Assembly (NCBI GenBank): GCA_022710185.1
Contig: JAKLHK010000035.1
Location: 1-33,305, forward strand
Reading direction: 5' to 3'
Source of the DNA: Bacteroidota bacterium
GTDB taxonomy: Bacteria > Bacteroidota > Bacteroidia > Bacteroidales > JAGNHN01
Length of the DNA: 33,305 bases
Shown here: positions 1-8,796 of the stretch, one piece after another
Layout: each line of letters opens with the position of its first letter
Numbering within the stretch: position 1 is the first letter of the stretch
The notes under the pieces: generated by a model
Told to the model about the DNA's origin: nothing
Database searches by the model: none
Seen by the model: the letters and a program-made list of their open reading frames with translations, nothing else
Program-made: the position numbers and the translations under genes

Positions 1-1043
1 AACCATAGGGTATCGATATCGGAATTGCATCCGTGGTCGGTGACGTTGAGCATAACCCAGTAGTCGCCTGCAGGCAGGGAGTCCAGGAGATAGGGTCCGG
101 GTCCGTTGCCGGGCACGGTGAGGCCGCCGCTGAGGGTCCAGTAGTAGTCGGCGTCAAAGGCGGCGTTGCCGGTGTATTTGAGCTCCACGCTGTCGGATTC
201 CGAGCAGATGGGGGTGTTCAGGGTGAACTCGGGGGTGGGGATCTGGTGCACGATGACAGGCACGGTATCTGTAGCATTGTAAAGACTGTCGTATATCTTC
301 ACCCAATAGCTCTGGGAGGAGTCGGGATAGACCACAATGGAGAAGGTGGTGTCGCCGGTGCTCCATATAATGTCCGATTCCAGTCCGCCGCAGGTGATCT
401 CCACATTGTCGATGCCCCAGTGGTCAAAGCTGTTTCCTGAAGTAATGTCCTGAAACCAGCGGAACTGGCTGGTGGGGGAGTAGGCCATCACGGGGACGTT
501 CTCTACGTAGTGGTTCCAGGTATAATAGGGGCCCGTTGCGGCGTTGCCGGCCACCGGGGTCCAATAGTTGATATCGGTCCATGTGGATCCGTTGGTGCTC
601 CATTGCAGGTGCACCCCTTCCGTCGGAAGGTCGGGCGACTCACAGTCGATGGTCGTTGGGACGTTAGCACCGTATTTCATGTCCCACTCAATGATGCAGC
701 CGCTGCCTACGCTTAGGTTGTATGCTATAGTGGTGAGCTGGCGGGGCCAGTTGGTGGCGGATCCGATCCAGCAAACGATACCGGTAGCCGGGGGTAAGGT
801 GGGAGGACAGGGGTTATTGAACATGGGGGAGGCGTTGGAGGACCAGCCCAGTCCGATGGAACCGTTGTTAAAGTCGTTGGCCATAAGGTAGCCGCAGGCT
901 CCGGCGGCCGTGAGGTGCACTGGTTCTCCCCGGCAGATTTCCGTGGGAAATCCCATGGCGGTGACGGCGCACTGGGCTTTGAGGACTTGCGGTGTGATAG
1001 CGCTGGTCAGCAAGGCCGACAGCAGGATCAGGGTTCGCTTCAT
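1..1043 (-). CDS. Secreted protein with reelin-like domain (partial, 3' end off the window)
   Basis: An open frame runs leftward from an ATG at 1043 to the window edge (347 codons, no stop), so the C-terminus is missing. The protein begins with a signal peptide (MKRTLILLSALLTSA, then a run to Ala-Gln before a Cys). About residues 55-200 resemble a reelin/cleaved-adhesin-type beta-sandwich: a 'NDFNNG' start, 'CIIEWDMKYG', 'LQWSTNGSTW' and the closing 'WGIDNVEI' strand. After this come Ig/PKD-like segments ('TDTVPVIVHQIPTPEF' and onward) of the kind found in gliding or T9SS surface proteins. A T9SS sorting domain would be expected beyond the left edge but cannot be seen. The gene starts 37 bp after the small exported-protein gene on the same strand, so the two are probably co-transcribed. 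Specific function is unknown; adhesion or carbohydrate binding is a guess. Confidence 0.8.
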   Translation of the reverse strand, partial: MKRTLILLSALLTSAITPQVLKAQCAVTAMGFPTEICRGEPVHLTAAGACGYLMANDFNNGSIGLGWSSNASPMFNNPCPPTLPPATGIVCWIGSATNWPRQLTTIAYNLSVGSGCIIEWDMKYGANVPTTIDCESPDLPTEGVHLQWSTNGSTWTDINYWTPVAGNAATGPYYTWNHYVENVPVMAYSPTSQFRWFQDITSGNSFDHWGIDNVEITCGGLESDIIWSTGDTTFSIVVYPDSSQSYWVKIYDSLYNATDTVPVIVHQIPTPEFTLNTPICSESDSVELKYTGNAAFDADYYWTLSGGLTVPGNGPGPYLLDSLPAGDYWVMLNVTDHGCNSDIDTLW

Positions 1044-1080
1044 TGTGATGTCTTGATCGGAAGGTTAAACGAGGAAGAGA

Positions 1081-1542
1081 TTAGTTGGGCATGACACCGA
1101 GGTTGCCCAGCTCGAAGCGGGTGAGCTTGGCGATATGGTCGTAGTTGAGAAAGCGGATGTAGTACTTCAATTCCCGCGGGGTTTCCCTGCTGCAGCTGCC
1201 TTCCACGGCCTCACCGGCTTTAAGGTCGAGAACGTAATGGTATTCCTTGTCATTGGCCGGGTCGCAGGTACGGCATTCTTCCCCGTACCAGAATTCCATG
1301 TCCCACGCTAACTTCAGGTTACGGTCGGTGGTGTTCACGATCTTGACCAGGACGTTTTCCTTGAAGATGCCGTTCACCTGATCGTTGCACTCGGCCCTTT
1401 TGAAATAGATCAATACTCCGTCCACATCCTGGGACAGGGTCCACTCGGTGGTGAGCTGATTTACGTCCACGCTGAGGCTGCGGGCCATTCCGGAAACGCT
1501 CAGGCTGAGCGTGAGCAACATAAGCAAACTGATTCTGAGCAT
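1081..1542 (-). CDS. Small exported protein of unknown function
   Basis: This 153-residue frame starts at the ATG at 1542; a longer version starting at a TTG nine bases upstream is possible but not needed. The N-terminus (MLRISLLMLLTLSLSVSGMA) is a clear signal peptide. The mature part has four Cys residues, at 'AECNDQ', 'EECRTCDP' and 'EGSCSRE', which may form disulfides. It is predicted to be a compact beta-rich domain with strands such as 'GVLIYFKRAEC', 'NVLVKIVNTTD' and 'LAWDMEFWYG'. I do not recognise the family. A TAnnTTTG box at 1592-1585 on the same strand would give a leader of about 35 nt. The large reelin-like gene follows 37 bp downstream, which suggests a shared transcript and perhaps a partner or accessory role. 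Confidence 0.65.
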   Translation of the reverse strand: MLRISLLMLLTLSLSVSGMARSLSVDVNQLTTEWTLSQDVDGVLIYFKRAECNDQVNGIFKENVLVKIVNTTDRNLKLAWDMEFWYGEECRTCDPANDKEYHYVLDLKAGEAVEGSCSRETPRELKYYIRFLNYDHIAKLTRFELGNLGVMPN

Positions 1543-1584
1543 ATCGTGCAATATTAATGGGTTGTTCTAAATATCTGCAATTTA

Positions 1585-1592
1585 CAAAAATA
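1585..1592 (-). promoter_or_regulatory. Bacteroidota -7 box (TATTTTTG) for the 1542 gene
   Basis: On the minus strand the octamer TATTTTTG matches the Bacteroidota -7 consensus TAnnTTTG in full and lies about 43 nt upstream of the ATG at 1542. No convincing -33 TTG element is seen. The region is AT-rich, so a chance match is possible. Confidence 0.35.
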
Positions 1593-1721
1593 GGGAAAAT
1601 CCTGTTTATGATGAATATACCTCCGCCCTTATCTTCCTGACAGGTAAACGACACAAAAAAGCCGCTCCGGGTTTCCCGGTGTTGAGGTTTTTCCTTCAAA
1701 TTCCTGTTGCTTCATTATCGT

Positions 1722-1729
1722 TATCTTTG
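1722..1729 (+). promoter_or_regulatory. Bacteroidota -7 box (TATCTTTG) for the BatA/parC run
   Basis: TATCTTTG followed by CCC is a full match to TAnnTTTG and lies 26 bp before the ATG at 1756. Transcription would start near 1735, leaving a short leader. It probably drives the close-packed genes from 1756 to at least 6623. A small hairpin (CCGGG-TTT-CCCGG, 1667-1679) lies upstream in the divergent intergenic region; its role is unclear. Confidence 0.5.
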
Positions 1730-1755
1730 CCCGTTCGGATAATGGCCGATAACGG

Positions 1756-3807
1756 ATGCAGTTCATTTATCCCACTTTCCTTTTCGCGATGGCCGCGGTG
1801 CTTATACCGGTCATCATCCACTTGTTCCGTTTCCGCCGGTACCGTAAGGTCTATTTCTCAAACCTCAGGTTCATCGAAGACCTGCAACTGGAGACCCGCC
1901 GGCGCACCCGGCTTCGCCACCTGCTGGTCATGATGGCGCGCATGCTCGCCATTGCCAGCCTGGTGCTGGCCTTTGCCCAGCCGTACACTCCCCTGCGTGG
2001 TGGGGATAACGCGGGAGCCCGCAGGAATGTGATCGTCTTTCTCGACAATTCCTTCAGTATGGAGAGCGTTTCGGCCGAAGGCACCTTGCTGCAGGTGGCC
2101 CGCGACCGGGCCACGGCCATCGCCCAGGCCTATGGACCGGCCGATCAGTTTGCCCTGATGACCCACGATTTCGAAGGACGCCACCAGCGCTTTTACAGCC
2201 GCGACGAATTTCAGGAGCTGGTGCAGTCGGTGGAAATCAGCCCCCTTTCCCGCAGTCTGGAGGAAGTCATGCTCAGGGCATCCGACCTGTGCGGTGAAGA
2301 AGGGGTGAAAGCAGAACTCTTCCTCATCTCGGACTTCCAGCGCACCATGATGGGCGAATCATTCCCTGGCGTCGACAGCAGCCTGAGAACATTTCTGATT
2401 CCCCTGGAAGCCAATGCCTTGTCGAACCTCTATGTGGATACCGCCTGGTTCAGCTCCCCGGCCCGCTACGCAGGGCAGCAGGCCCGGCTGAACGTCAGGG
2501 TGGTGAATGCCGGGCAGGGTGACTATGAAAAGGTGCCCCTGCGCCTGAAATTGAATGGAGAACAGAGGGCAGTAGCCAGCCTCGATGTGCCGGCCGGACA
2601 GTCGCTTGAACTTAGCCTGAGCTTCCGTCTGGACGAGCCCGGATGGTACCACGGGGCCATCGAGCTTACCGACTATCCGGTGACCTATGACGACCGCTAC
2701 CACCTTGCCTTTCCTGTATCCGACCGTATCCCGCTGTTGGCCATCCATGAGGGCAGTCCCTCGCCCTACCTTAGCGCCCTGTTCGCAGGGGACAGCGCCT
2801 TTTCCTTCAGCGCAACGCCCTACCTTTCCGTTGATTATGCCTCCCTCGGCCGGAACAGCCTCGTGATCGCCGACGGGCTCAATACCCTGCCGAGCGGCCT
2901 GGCCGATGCATTGCTCAACTTCACCCGGGATGGCGGAAGTGTGATCCTCTACCCTGGGGAAGATATCGACCCGTCAGGCTATTCTGCTTTCCTGGGAGCA
3001 TTCGGACTCGGCCTGTCGGGCACTCCGGATACCACCGATGCCCGGGTGGCCGATCTGGATCCTTCGCACCCGCTCTTCGAGGAAGTGTTCGAAGGCGAGG
3101 GTGCCCGTGAAGGCCAGCGCATGGACCTTCCCCTGGTGTATTCTCATTATCCCCTGACCCCTGCTGTGGGTAGCGGGGGGGAAGTGCTGCTGGGTATGGA
3201 CAACGGACGGCCCTTCCTCCTGTCAGGAAGCCCCGGTCCGGGGAGGGTTTACCTTTTCGCCTCTCCCTTGAGGGAAGAATGGAGCAGCCTGCCACGGCAC
3301 GCCCTCATCGTCCCCCTGCTCTATCGCATGGCCCTGATGAGCCGTCCGGTGCAGCATATCAGTCACACCATCGGCGGCGACGATGGCTTGCGTTTCCCTG
3401 GAATATCCAGGGCCGCGGAGGTTCTGACCCTGGTGGGCCAGGAAGACGGCACCGAAATCATCCCCGGAATACGCACCCAGGGATCCGATCTGATGATATA
3501 CACCTATGACCAGTTGCGACTCGACGGGATCTACGAACTGCGCGACAAAAGGGAAGTGCTGGCCTATGCTGCCTTCAATTTCAACCGTAGCGAGTCATCC
3601 CTCGATCCCATGAATACGGATGAGCTTGAGTCACTTACGCAGGATCAGGGTGCTGAACGGGTGAGCGTGCTCGGTGCCTCGGCCTCCTCGGCCGAACGGA
3701 TGATTGCCCGCCTGAACGAGGGTGTAAGGTATTGGACATGGCTGGTATGGGCCGCACTGGCCTTTCTTTTGGCCGAAGTATTATTGCTTAGGTTCATGAA
3801 AGCATGA
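1756..3807 (+). CDS. BatA-type membrane protein with von Willebrand A domain
   Basis: A 683-residue inner-membrane protein. Residues 1-77 form the BatA N-terminal module: a first membrane helix (MQFIYPTFLFAMAAVLIPVI), a basic linker with 'FSNLRFIEDLQ', and a second helix around 56-76. A von Willebrand A domain follows from about residue 91, with the MIDAS motif DxSxS at Asp97, Ser99 and Ser101. The middle (about 200-600) looks like Ig-like and glutamine-amidotransferase-like beta/alpha segments, as in long Bacteroidota BatA-domain proteins. A final helix at 659-683 anchors the C-terminus. The family is tied to envelope or aerotolerance (Bat) functions, but the exact role of this long form is not known. 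The stop overlaps the start of the topoisomerase gene (ATGA), implying translational coupling. Confidence 0.85.
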   Translation: MQFIYPTFLFAMAAVLIPVIIHLFRFRRYRKVYFSNLRFIEDLQLETRRRTRLRHLLVMMARMLAIASLVLAFAQPYTPLRGGDNAGARRNVIVFLDNSFSMESVSAEGTLLQVARDRATAIAQAYGPADQFALMTHDFEGRHQRFYSRDEFQELVQSVEISPLSRSLEEVMLRASDLCGEEGVKAELFLISDFQRTMMGESFPGVDSSLRTFLIPLEANALSNLYVDTAWFSSPARYAGQQARLNVRVVNAGQGDYEKVPLRLKLNGEQRAVASLDVPAGQSLELSLSFRLDEPGWYHGAIELTDYPVTYDDRYHLAFPVSDRIPLLAIHEGSPSPYLSALFAGDSAFSFSATPYLSVDYASLGRNSLVIADGLNTLPSGLADALLNFTRDGGSVILYPGEDIDPSGYSAFLGAFGLGLSGTPDTTDARVADLDPSHPLFEEVFEGEGAREGQRMDLPLVYSHYPLTPAVGSGGEVLLGMDNGRPFLLSGSPGPGRVYLFASPLREEWSSLPRHALIVPLLYRMALMSRPVQHISHTIGGDDGLRFPGISRAAEVLTLVGQEDGTEIIPGIRTQGSDLMIYTYDQLRLDGIYELRDKREVLAYAAFNFNRSESSLDPMNTDELESLTQDQGAERVSVLGASASSAERMIARLNEGVRYWTWLVWAALAFLLAEVLLLRFMKA

Positions 3808-6623
3808 TGGATCAACCAGGGGAAGAACTCAACCTGCCCATCGAAGGGGATGCACAGGAAATGCCGGCTACGGAGGGAGCTCCCCCAGAGGAGGAGTCGA
3901 CCCACCGGACCCTGCAGCTTTCGGGGATGTATGAAACCTGGTTCCTCGACTATGCCTCCTATGTGATTATGGAACGGGCCGTGCCTGAAGCCCTTGATGG
4001 CCTCAAGCCGGTGCAACGCCGTATCCTTCATGCCATGCGTGAAATGGATGATGGCCGTTTCCACAAAGTGGCCAACATCATCGGACAGACCATGCAGTAC
4101 CACCCCCATGGGGATGCATCCATTGGAGATGCCCTGGTACAGCTGGGCCAGCGCGAGCTGCTGGTGGATTGCCAGGGCAACTGGGGCAACATCCTCACCG
4201 GCGACAGTGCCGCGGCCCCACGATACATCGAAGCCCGGCTTTCGCGCTTTGCCCTGGAGGTCCTCTTCAACCCCAAGATCACCCGCTGGAAACAAAGCTA
4301 TGACGGGCGCAAGAGAGAACCGGTCATCCTGCCGGTAAAGTTCCCCCTGCTGCTCGTCATGGGTGTGGAAGGCATCGCCGTGGGTCTCGCTTCCAAGATC
4401 CTGCCGCACAACTTTGTCGAGGTCATCGATGCGGCCGTCGCCCTGCTGAAGGATGAACCCTGGACGCTCTACCCCGATTTTCTGACGGGAGGGTATATCG
4501 ACGTGACCCGATACAATGAGGGGCTGCGCGGGGGCAAGGTGAGGCTGAGGGCGAGGATACAGCAGCTCGACAAGAAAACCCTGGTAATCCGCGAAATCCC
4601 ATTCTACACCACGACCGGTGCACTCATTGACTCCATCCTGGCTGCAAACGAGAAGGGCAAGATCAGGGTCCGCAAGATTGATGACAATACGGCGGACCAG
4701 GTAGAGATCCTGATCCACCTGGCCCCCGGGGTGTCGCCCGACCAGACCATCGATGCCCTCTATGCCTTCACCGACTGCGAGATGTCGGTATCTCCGAACA
4801 CCTGTGTCATCTTCGACGGCAAGCCCCGCTTCCTCGGGGTGAGCGAGTTGCTCAGCCTGTCGGTGGATCATACGGTCGATCTGTTGGGAAAAGAGCTGAA
4901 CATTCGCATGGACGAGCTGGACGAACTATGGCATTTCGCCAGTCTGGAGCGCATCTTCATTGAGAACAGGATATACCGGAGGATAGAAAAAAGCGAGACC
5001 TGGGAGGACGTGATCGCCACCATAGAGAAAGGACTGGAACCCTTCCTCGGCCAGTTGCGCCGCGCGCTTACCCGTGACGACATTATCCGGCTTACCGAGA
5101 TCAGGATCAAGAGGATATCACGTCACGATGCGGACCGGGCTGCCGATAACCTCCTCAGGATAGAGGCGGAGATGGAACAGGTGCGCTATAGGCTGGAACA
5201 CCTCATCGAGCATGCGATAGAATGGTTCGGGAGCCTGAGGGAGAAATTTGGGAAGGGAAGGGAGCGCCGGTCGGAGATCCGAAGCTTCGAGGTTATCGAA
5301 GCCACCATGGTGGCGGCGGCCAATCAGAAGCTGTATGTGAACCGCGAGGAAGGCTTTGCCGGGACGAGCCTGCGCAAGGACGAATTTGTCTGCGACTGCA
5401 GCGACATCGACGATATCATCGTGATCCGGGGCGATGGCAGCTTCCTGGTGACCCGCGTTGCCGAAAAGGTATTCGTGGGCAAGGATATCCTGCATATCGA
5501 TGTGTTCCGAAGGAATGACGACCGGACCATCTATAATATGGTCTACCAGCACGGAAGGGGAGGCCCGGCTATGGTCAAACGCTTCCCTATAACCGGGGTA
5601 ACGCGCGACAAGGAATATGACCTTACCGCAGGTGCCAAGGGTTCGCGCATTCTTTACCTGACAGCCAATGCCAACGGGGAAGCGGAACTGGTACATGTGA
5701 TGCTGCGCCCGCGTCCCAGGCTGAAGAAGACCTCCTTCGACTTCGATTTCAGCCAGGTGAGCATTCGCAGCCGGTCGGCTAAAGGGAACATCCTGACCAA
5801 GAATGTGGTACGCAAAATCACCCAGAAGGAAGAGGGGGTTAGCACTCTCGGCGCCATCGGCATCTGGTATGATGATACCGTGAACCGGATCAATGCAGAA
5901 GGAAGGGGAGCCTACCTGGGACGTTTCATGGGCGATGACCGCATTATGGGCTTCAACCGGAACGGCACTTACAGGACCTACGGCTTCGATCTCACCACGC
6001 ATTTCCAGGAAGAGCTGTTGCACATCCGCAAGTTCGATCCAGGCAGTCCGGTCACCCTGATTTACTTTGACGGGCAGAGCGGGGACCACTACCTTAAGCG
6101 TTTTCTGCCGGAAGACGCTGAGAAGCTGTTGAACCTGCTCACAGAGCACCCCGCTTCCAGGTTGGTCTGCTTTAGTTTCCATCCCACCCCGGTGTACATC
6201 ATCAGGGGCACCCGACGGACCAAAGCCCAGGACCCGGTGGAAGAGGAGGTGAAGGCCGTGGAACACATCGCCGTCAAGGGGATAACGGCCAGGGGGAAGA
6301 AGCTGGTAGCCTTTGATGTCAGTGAAATAGCCGAAGTGGAGCAGGAAGCCCTGCCCGAGGAGCCCGAAGCCGATAGCCCGGAGGAGCAGGAAGCCGACAA
6401 GCTGGCGATGGCCTTCACTTCCGTGGAGGAGGAAGCTGTGGAAACGGATGTCTCCTCACCCGGAGGGGAGGATGAACCAGATTCCACGGAGCAGCCAGCC
6501 CCTCTGGAGGAGAATGAGGAGAATGTAGGGGCCAAGGCAGCGGCACCCCCAACCCGTCCGGGTCGCAAAGGCAGCAAGCCCCCCGAAAGCCCTCCCCCGC
6601 CCCCCCAGATGACCCTGTTCTGA
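3804..6623 (+). CDS. parC: DNA topoisomerase IV subunit A (ParC-like)
   Basis: This 939-residue type IIA topoisomerase A subunit cuts and rejoins DNA, working with a ParE/GyrB-type ATPase that is not encoded in this window. The breakage-reunion domain covers about residues 40-480. It has 'GLKPVQRRILHAM', the helix 'HPHGDASIGDALVQLG' and the catalytic pair Arg140-Tyr141 in 'AAPRYIE'. A beta-pinwheel-like C-terminal half follows ('GDGSFLVTRVAEKVFVG' and similar blades). The last 120 residues are a low-complexity acidic tail ending in Pro-rich 'PPPPPQMTLF'. At the quinolone-contact position (Ser83 of E. coli GyrA) this protein has Ala105, with Asp109 at the Asp87 position; I recall this as usual for Bacteroidota ParC. 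Two ATGs lie in tandem at 3804 and 3807; the first overlaps the upstream stop. Confidence 0.93.
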   Translation: MMDQPGEELNLPIEGDAQEMPATEGAPPEEESTHRTLQLSGMYETWFLDYASYVIMERAVPEALDGLKPVQRRILHAMREMDDGRFHKVANIIGQTMQYHPHGDASIGDALVQLGQRELLVDCQGNWGNILTGDSAAAPRYIEARLSRFALEVLFNPKITRWKQSYDGRKREPVILPVKFPLLLVMGVEGIAVGLASKILPHNFVEVIDAAVALLKDEPWTLYPDFLTGGYIDVTRYNEGLRGGKVRLRARIQQLDKKTLVIREIPFYTTTGALIDSILAANEKGKIRVRKIDDNTADQVEILIHLAPGVSPDQTIDALYAFTDCEMSVSPNTCVIFDGKPRFLGVSELLSLSVDHTVDLLGKELNIRMDELDELWHFASLERIFIENRIYRRIEKSETWEDVIATIEKGLEPFLGQLRRALTRDDIIRLTEIRIKRISRHDADRAADNLLRIEAEMEQVRYRLEHLIEHAIEWFGSLREKFGKGRERRSEIRSFEVIEATMVAAANQKLYVNREEGFAGTSLRKDEFVCDCSDIDDIIVIRGDGSFLVTRVAEKVFVGKDILHIDVFRRNDDRTIYNMVYQHGRGGPAMVKRFPITGVTRDKEYDLTAGAKGSRILYLTANANGEAELVHVMLRPRPRLKKTSFDFDFSQVSIRSRSAKGNILTKNVVRKITQKEEGVSTLGAIGIWYDDTVNRINAEGRGAYLGRFMGDDRIMGFNRNGTYRTYGFDLTTHFQEELLHIRKFDPGSPVTLIYFDGQSGDHYLKRFLPEDAEKLLNLLTEHPASRLVCFSFHPTPVYIIRGTRRTKAQDPVEEEVKAVEHIAVKGITARGKKLVAFDVSEIAEVEQEALPEEPEADSPEEQEADKLAMAFTSVEEEAVETDVSSPGGEDEPDSTEQPAPLEENEENVGAKAAAPPTRPGRKGSKPPESPPPPPQMTLF

Positions 6624-6642
6624 TGGCCATGGATAATATTTA

Positions 6643-6656
6643 ACCAAGCACTTGGT
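6643..6656. promoter_or_regulatory. Short inverted repeat before the flavodiiron gene
   Basis: ACCAAG-CA-CTTGGT is a perfect 6-bp inverted repeat ending six bases before the flavodiiron ATG. It could be an operator half-site pair or simply chance. It sits in the 39-bp gap after parC, where no full TAnnTTTG box is present. Confidence 0.25.
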
Positions 6657-6662
6657 ATACTG

Positions 6663-7895
6663 ATGGAAAGCAACACGAAACCTCATATCCTCGAGGTCAG
6701 CCCCAGCGCGAAATGGATAGGTGTCCTCGACCACAACATTGTGAGCTTCGATGTGGTCATGGAGACCCGCTATGGCACCACCTACAATTCCTATTTCATC
6801 GATGGGCCTGTGAAAGCCGTGGTGGAAACCGTGAAAGAGTCGTTCTGGCCGGAGTATGAACGCAAACTCCGGGCCCTTACCGACCCCGCTGAGATCCGGT
6901 ACATCATCCTGAACCATAGTGAACCGGACCACAGCAGCAGCATCGGGCATCTGCTCGGGATCGCCCCCTCGGCCGAGGTGGTGGCCACCGGTAACGCCAT
7001 CCGTAACCTCAAGGAGATCCTCTCCCGCGATTTCCCCCACCGGGCAGTGAAGGACGGGGATACCCTCGCCCTGGGCGACCGTGTGCTGCGGTTTATTGGC
7101 GCACCGAATTTACACTGGCCGGATACCATGTACACCTGGCTGGAGGATGAGGGGCTGCTCTTTACCTGCGACTCCTTCGGGGCCCATTATGCCGATGCCA
7201 ACATGTTCGATGACCGGGTGGACCCCATCGCATTCGATGAGGCCTTCAAATATTACTTCGATGTCATCCTCAAGCCTTTCAGTAAGTTCATGCTGAAGGC
7301 CCTGGACAAGATAGCAGACCTGCCGGTGCGCACCATCTGCACCGGGCATGGGCCCATTCTCCGGTCGGACTGGAAGAAATACGTGGAGCTTAGCCGTAAA
7401 TGGTCAGAGGAATACCTGCGTTATCCCGAGCAGCAGCGGGTTTACATTGCTTATGTGTCGGCCTATCACATGACCGGCGTGATCGCAGAGGAGCTCGCCC
7501 GGGGAATCCGTGATGCGGGGCCGATCGAAGTGGAGGTAATGGACATCGAAACCACGGATATCGGGGAGATGGAGGAGCAGCTCACCCGGGCAACCGGGTT
7601 ACTGGTCGGCTCTCCCGTGATCAACCAGAATATACTGCTTCCCGTATATAAGTTGTTTGCCGCTGTCAACCCGCTGCGCGACCGGGGCAAGCTGGCCGGG
7701 GGCTTCGGGTCCTATGGCTGGAGCGGGGAAAATGAGAAACTCATCAGGATATCGCTGGAAAACCTGAAGCTCAACTACCACGGAGAAGGCCTGTTCTTCA
7801 AGTTCACTCCCGATGCAGCAGAGCTTCAGCAGAGCTATGCCTATGGCCGCAGTTTCGGGGAAGCCCTGCTCAGTACTGCAGCATCGGCAGAATAA
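6663..7895 (+). CDS. A-type flavodiiron protein (oxygen / nitric oxide reductase)
   Basis: A 410-residue cytoplasmic flavodiiron protein that would reduce O2 to water and/or NO to N2O, protecting an anaerobe. Residues 1-250 are a metallo-beta-lactamase-like diiron domain. The full ligand set is visible: His85, Glu87 and Asp89 in 'HSEPDH', His151 in 'NLHWPD', Asp170 in 'TCDSFG' and His229 in 'CTGHGP'. The spacing matches the known enzymes (the Desulfovibrio ROO pattern). Residues about 255-400 are the flavodoxin FMN domain ('VYIAYVSAYHMTGVIAEEL', then 'GSPVINQNILLP' and 'GSYGWSGE'). No rubredoxin domain is fused, so the electron donor must be separate. It follows parC by 39 bp and may share its transcript, although a small inverted repeat in the gap hints at separate control. 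Confidence 0.95.
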   Translation: MESNTKPHILEVSPSAKWIGVLDHNIVSFDVVMETRYGTTYNSYFIDGPVKAVVETVKESFWPEYERKLRALTDPAEIRYIILNHSEPDHSSSIGHLLGIAPSAEVVATGNAIRNLKEILSRDFPHRAVKDGDTLALGDRVLRFIGAPNLHWPDTMYTWLEDEGLLFTCDSFGAHYADANMFDDRVDPIAFDEAFKYYFDVILKPFSKFMLKALDKIADLPVRTICTGHGPILRSDWKKYVELSRKWSEEYLRYPEQQRVYIAYVSAYHMTGVIAEELARGIRDAGPIEVEVMDIETTDIGEMEEQLTRATGLLVGSPVINQNILLPVYKLFAAVNPLRDRGKLAGGFGSYGWSGENEKLIRISLENLKLNYHGEGLFFKFTPDAAELQQSYAYGRSFGEALLSTAASAE

Positions 7896-7941
7896 CAATC
7901 GGTGAACTAAGCCGTTGTCCTGTCTCTATTCCCCGTATCAA

Positions 7942-8796
7942 ATGCCATTTCGCCTGAAAGCTGTGCGCATTTTGTGGTTATGGCTGCCAGCCATGATCTG
8001 GGGGCTTTCCTCAGGCTGCAGCGCCGAGAGGAACCTTTCCCGGGCCTTTGCCCGCAGCTGGGAACCTCCCGCGCTGCTCCTGTTAACCCCCGATGGAGTG
8101 ATCAGGGAGAACCTGAAGACCAGTGAGGTAGATAAATTGAAAGGCCTCAGCCCTCAGGCCAGGGACTCCCTCTTGTTGTCCGGCAGCACCTATCTCAAGG
8201 ATGTCAGCGATTCGATGTTCCTCGATACCTATGTGAACGCTTTCGCAGAAAAGCTGCGCAGCCAGGGGTATACGGTCTACTGGGAAAGCCAGCTGGACAC
8301 TTTTCTTACCTTGCCCGGGCCGTCATGGATCCTGGATATGGCCCAGGTTATGCTGGAGGAGTATTCCATTCCCAAAACCGAACAGCAGATGTTCGATGAC
8401 ACCATCACCTATTACAAGCGCATCGATCTTAACGCTGTCAGCATGCATTCCTGGTTTGAACTAAGTCCGGTGAACACCGACAATGCCCGGCTTGAGGTGC
8501 TGTATGCCAGTCACTTTCTTCAGGACCGGCTGCAGGGATCCTTCGTGCGGCATCCACTCAAGGGAACGGTAAGTTACAAATACAGCCTGCGCGAGATGCA
8601 GTTGAACGATATATACCACCTGGCTGGAATTCTCGGGATCAAGTATGCCGGTTGGATTACCGACCACTTCATGCATAACTATGTAAAGATGAGCCTTCCG
8701 GAATCCTATCGCCCAAGGGTGTGGTTCCATTTTGATCCCGAAAAGGCAAGCCTTGTCCGCTCCTGGGGTGAGCGTTTCCTGGTCCTGGATCAGTGA
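7942..8796 (+). CDS. Lipoprotein of unknown function
   Basis: The 284-residue frame is called from the ATG at 7942; the frame extends 27 bases further to a TTG, but the ATG gives a clean lipoprotein signal. The N-terminus has basic residues, a hydrophobic stretch (ILWLWLPAMIWGL) and a lipobox ending SSGC, with Cys26 as the lipidation site. The mature protein has an alpha/beta character with 'SDSMFLDTYVNAFAEKLRSQGY' and 'WILDMAQVMLEEY'. Its many aromatic residues are reminiscent of other Bacteroidota hypothetical lipoproteins. I do not recognise a named family. It starts 46 bp after the flavodiiron gene on the same strand. Its stop overlaps the tail of convergent tsaD by 7 bp. Confidence 0.75.
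   Translation: MPFRLKAVRILWLWLPAMIWGLSSGCSAERNLSRAFARSWEPPALLLLTPDGVIRENLKTSEVDKLKGLSPQARDSLLLSGSTYLKDVSDSMFLDTYVNAFAEKLRSQGYTVYWESQLDTFLTLPGPSWILDMAQVMLEEYSIPKTEQQMFDDTITYYKRIDLNAVSMHSWFELSPVNTDNARLEVLYASHFLQDRLQGSFVRHPLKGTVSYKYSLREMQLNDIYHLAGILGIKYAGWITDHFMHNYVKMSLPESYRPRVWFHFDPEKASLVRSWGERFLVLDQ

Noticed and set aside
33..891. Plus-strand open frames near the left edge
   Set aside because: They are antisense to the reelin-like gene, whose minus-strand frame has a signal peptide and clear domain motifs.
1667..1679. CCGGG-TTT-CCCGG hairpin as a terminator
   Set aside because: It lies between divergent genes with no gene ending toward it, and no T run follows directly.
3645..4871. Long minus-strand open frame opposite the BatA end and parC
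   Set aside because: It is antisense to strongly supported genes and has no recognisable domain; GC-rich codon use makes such shadows common here.
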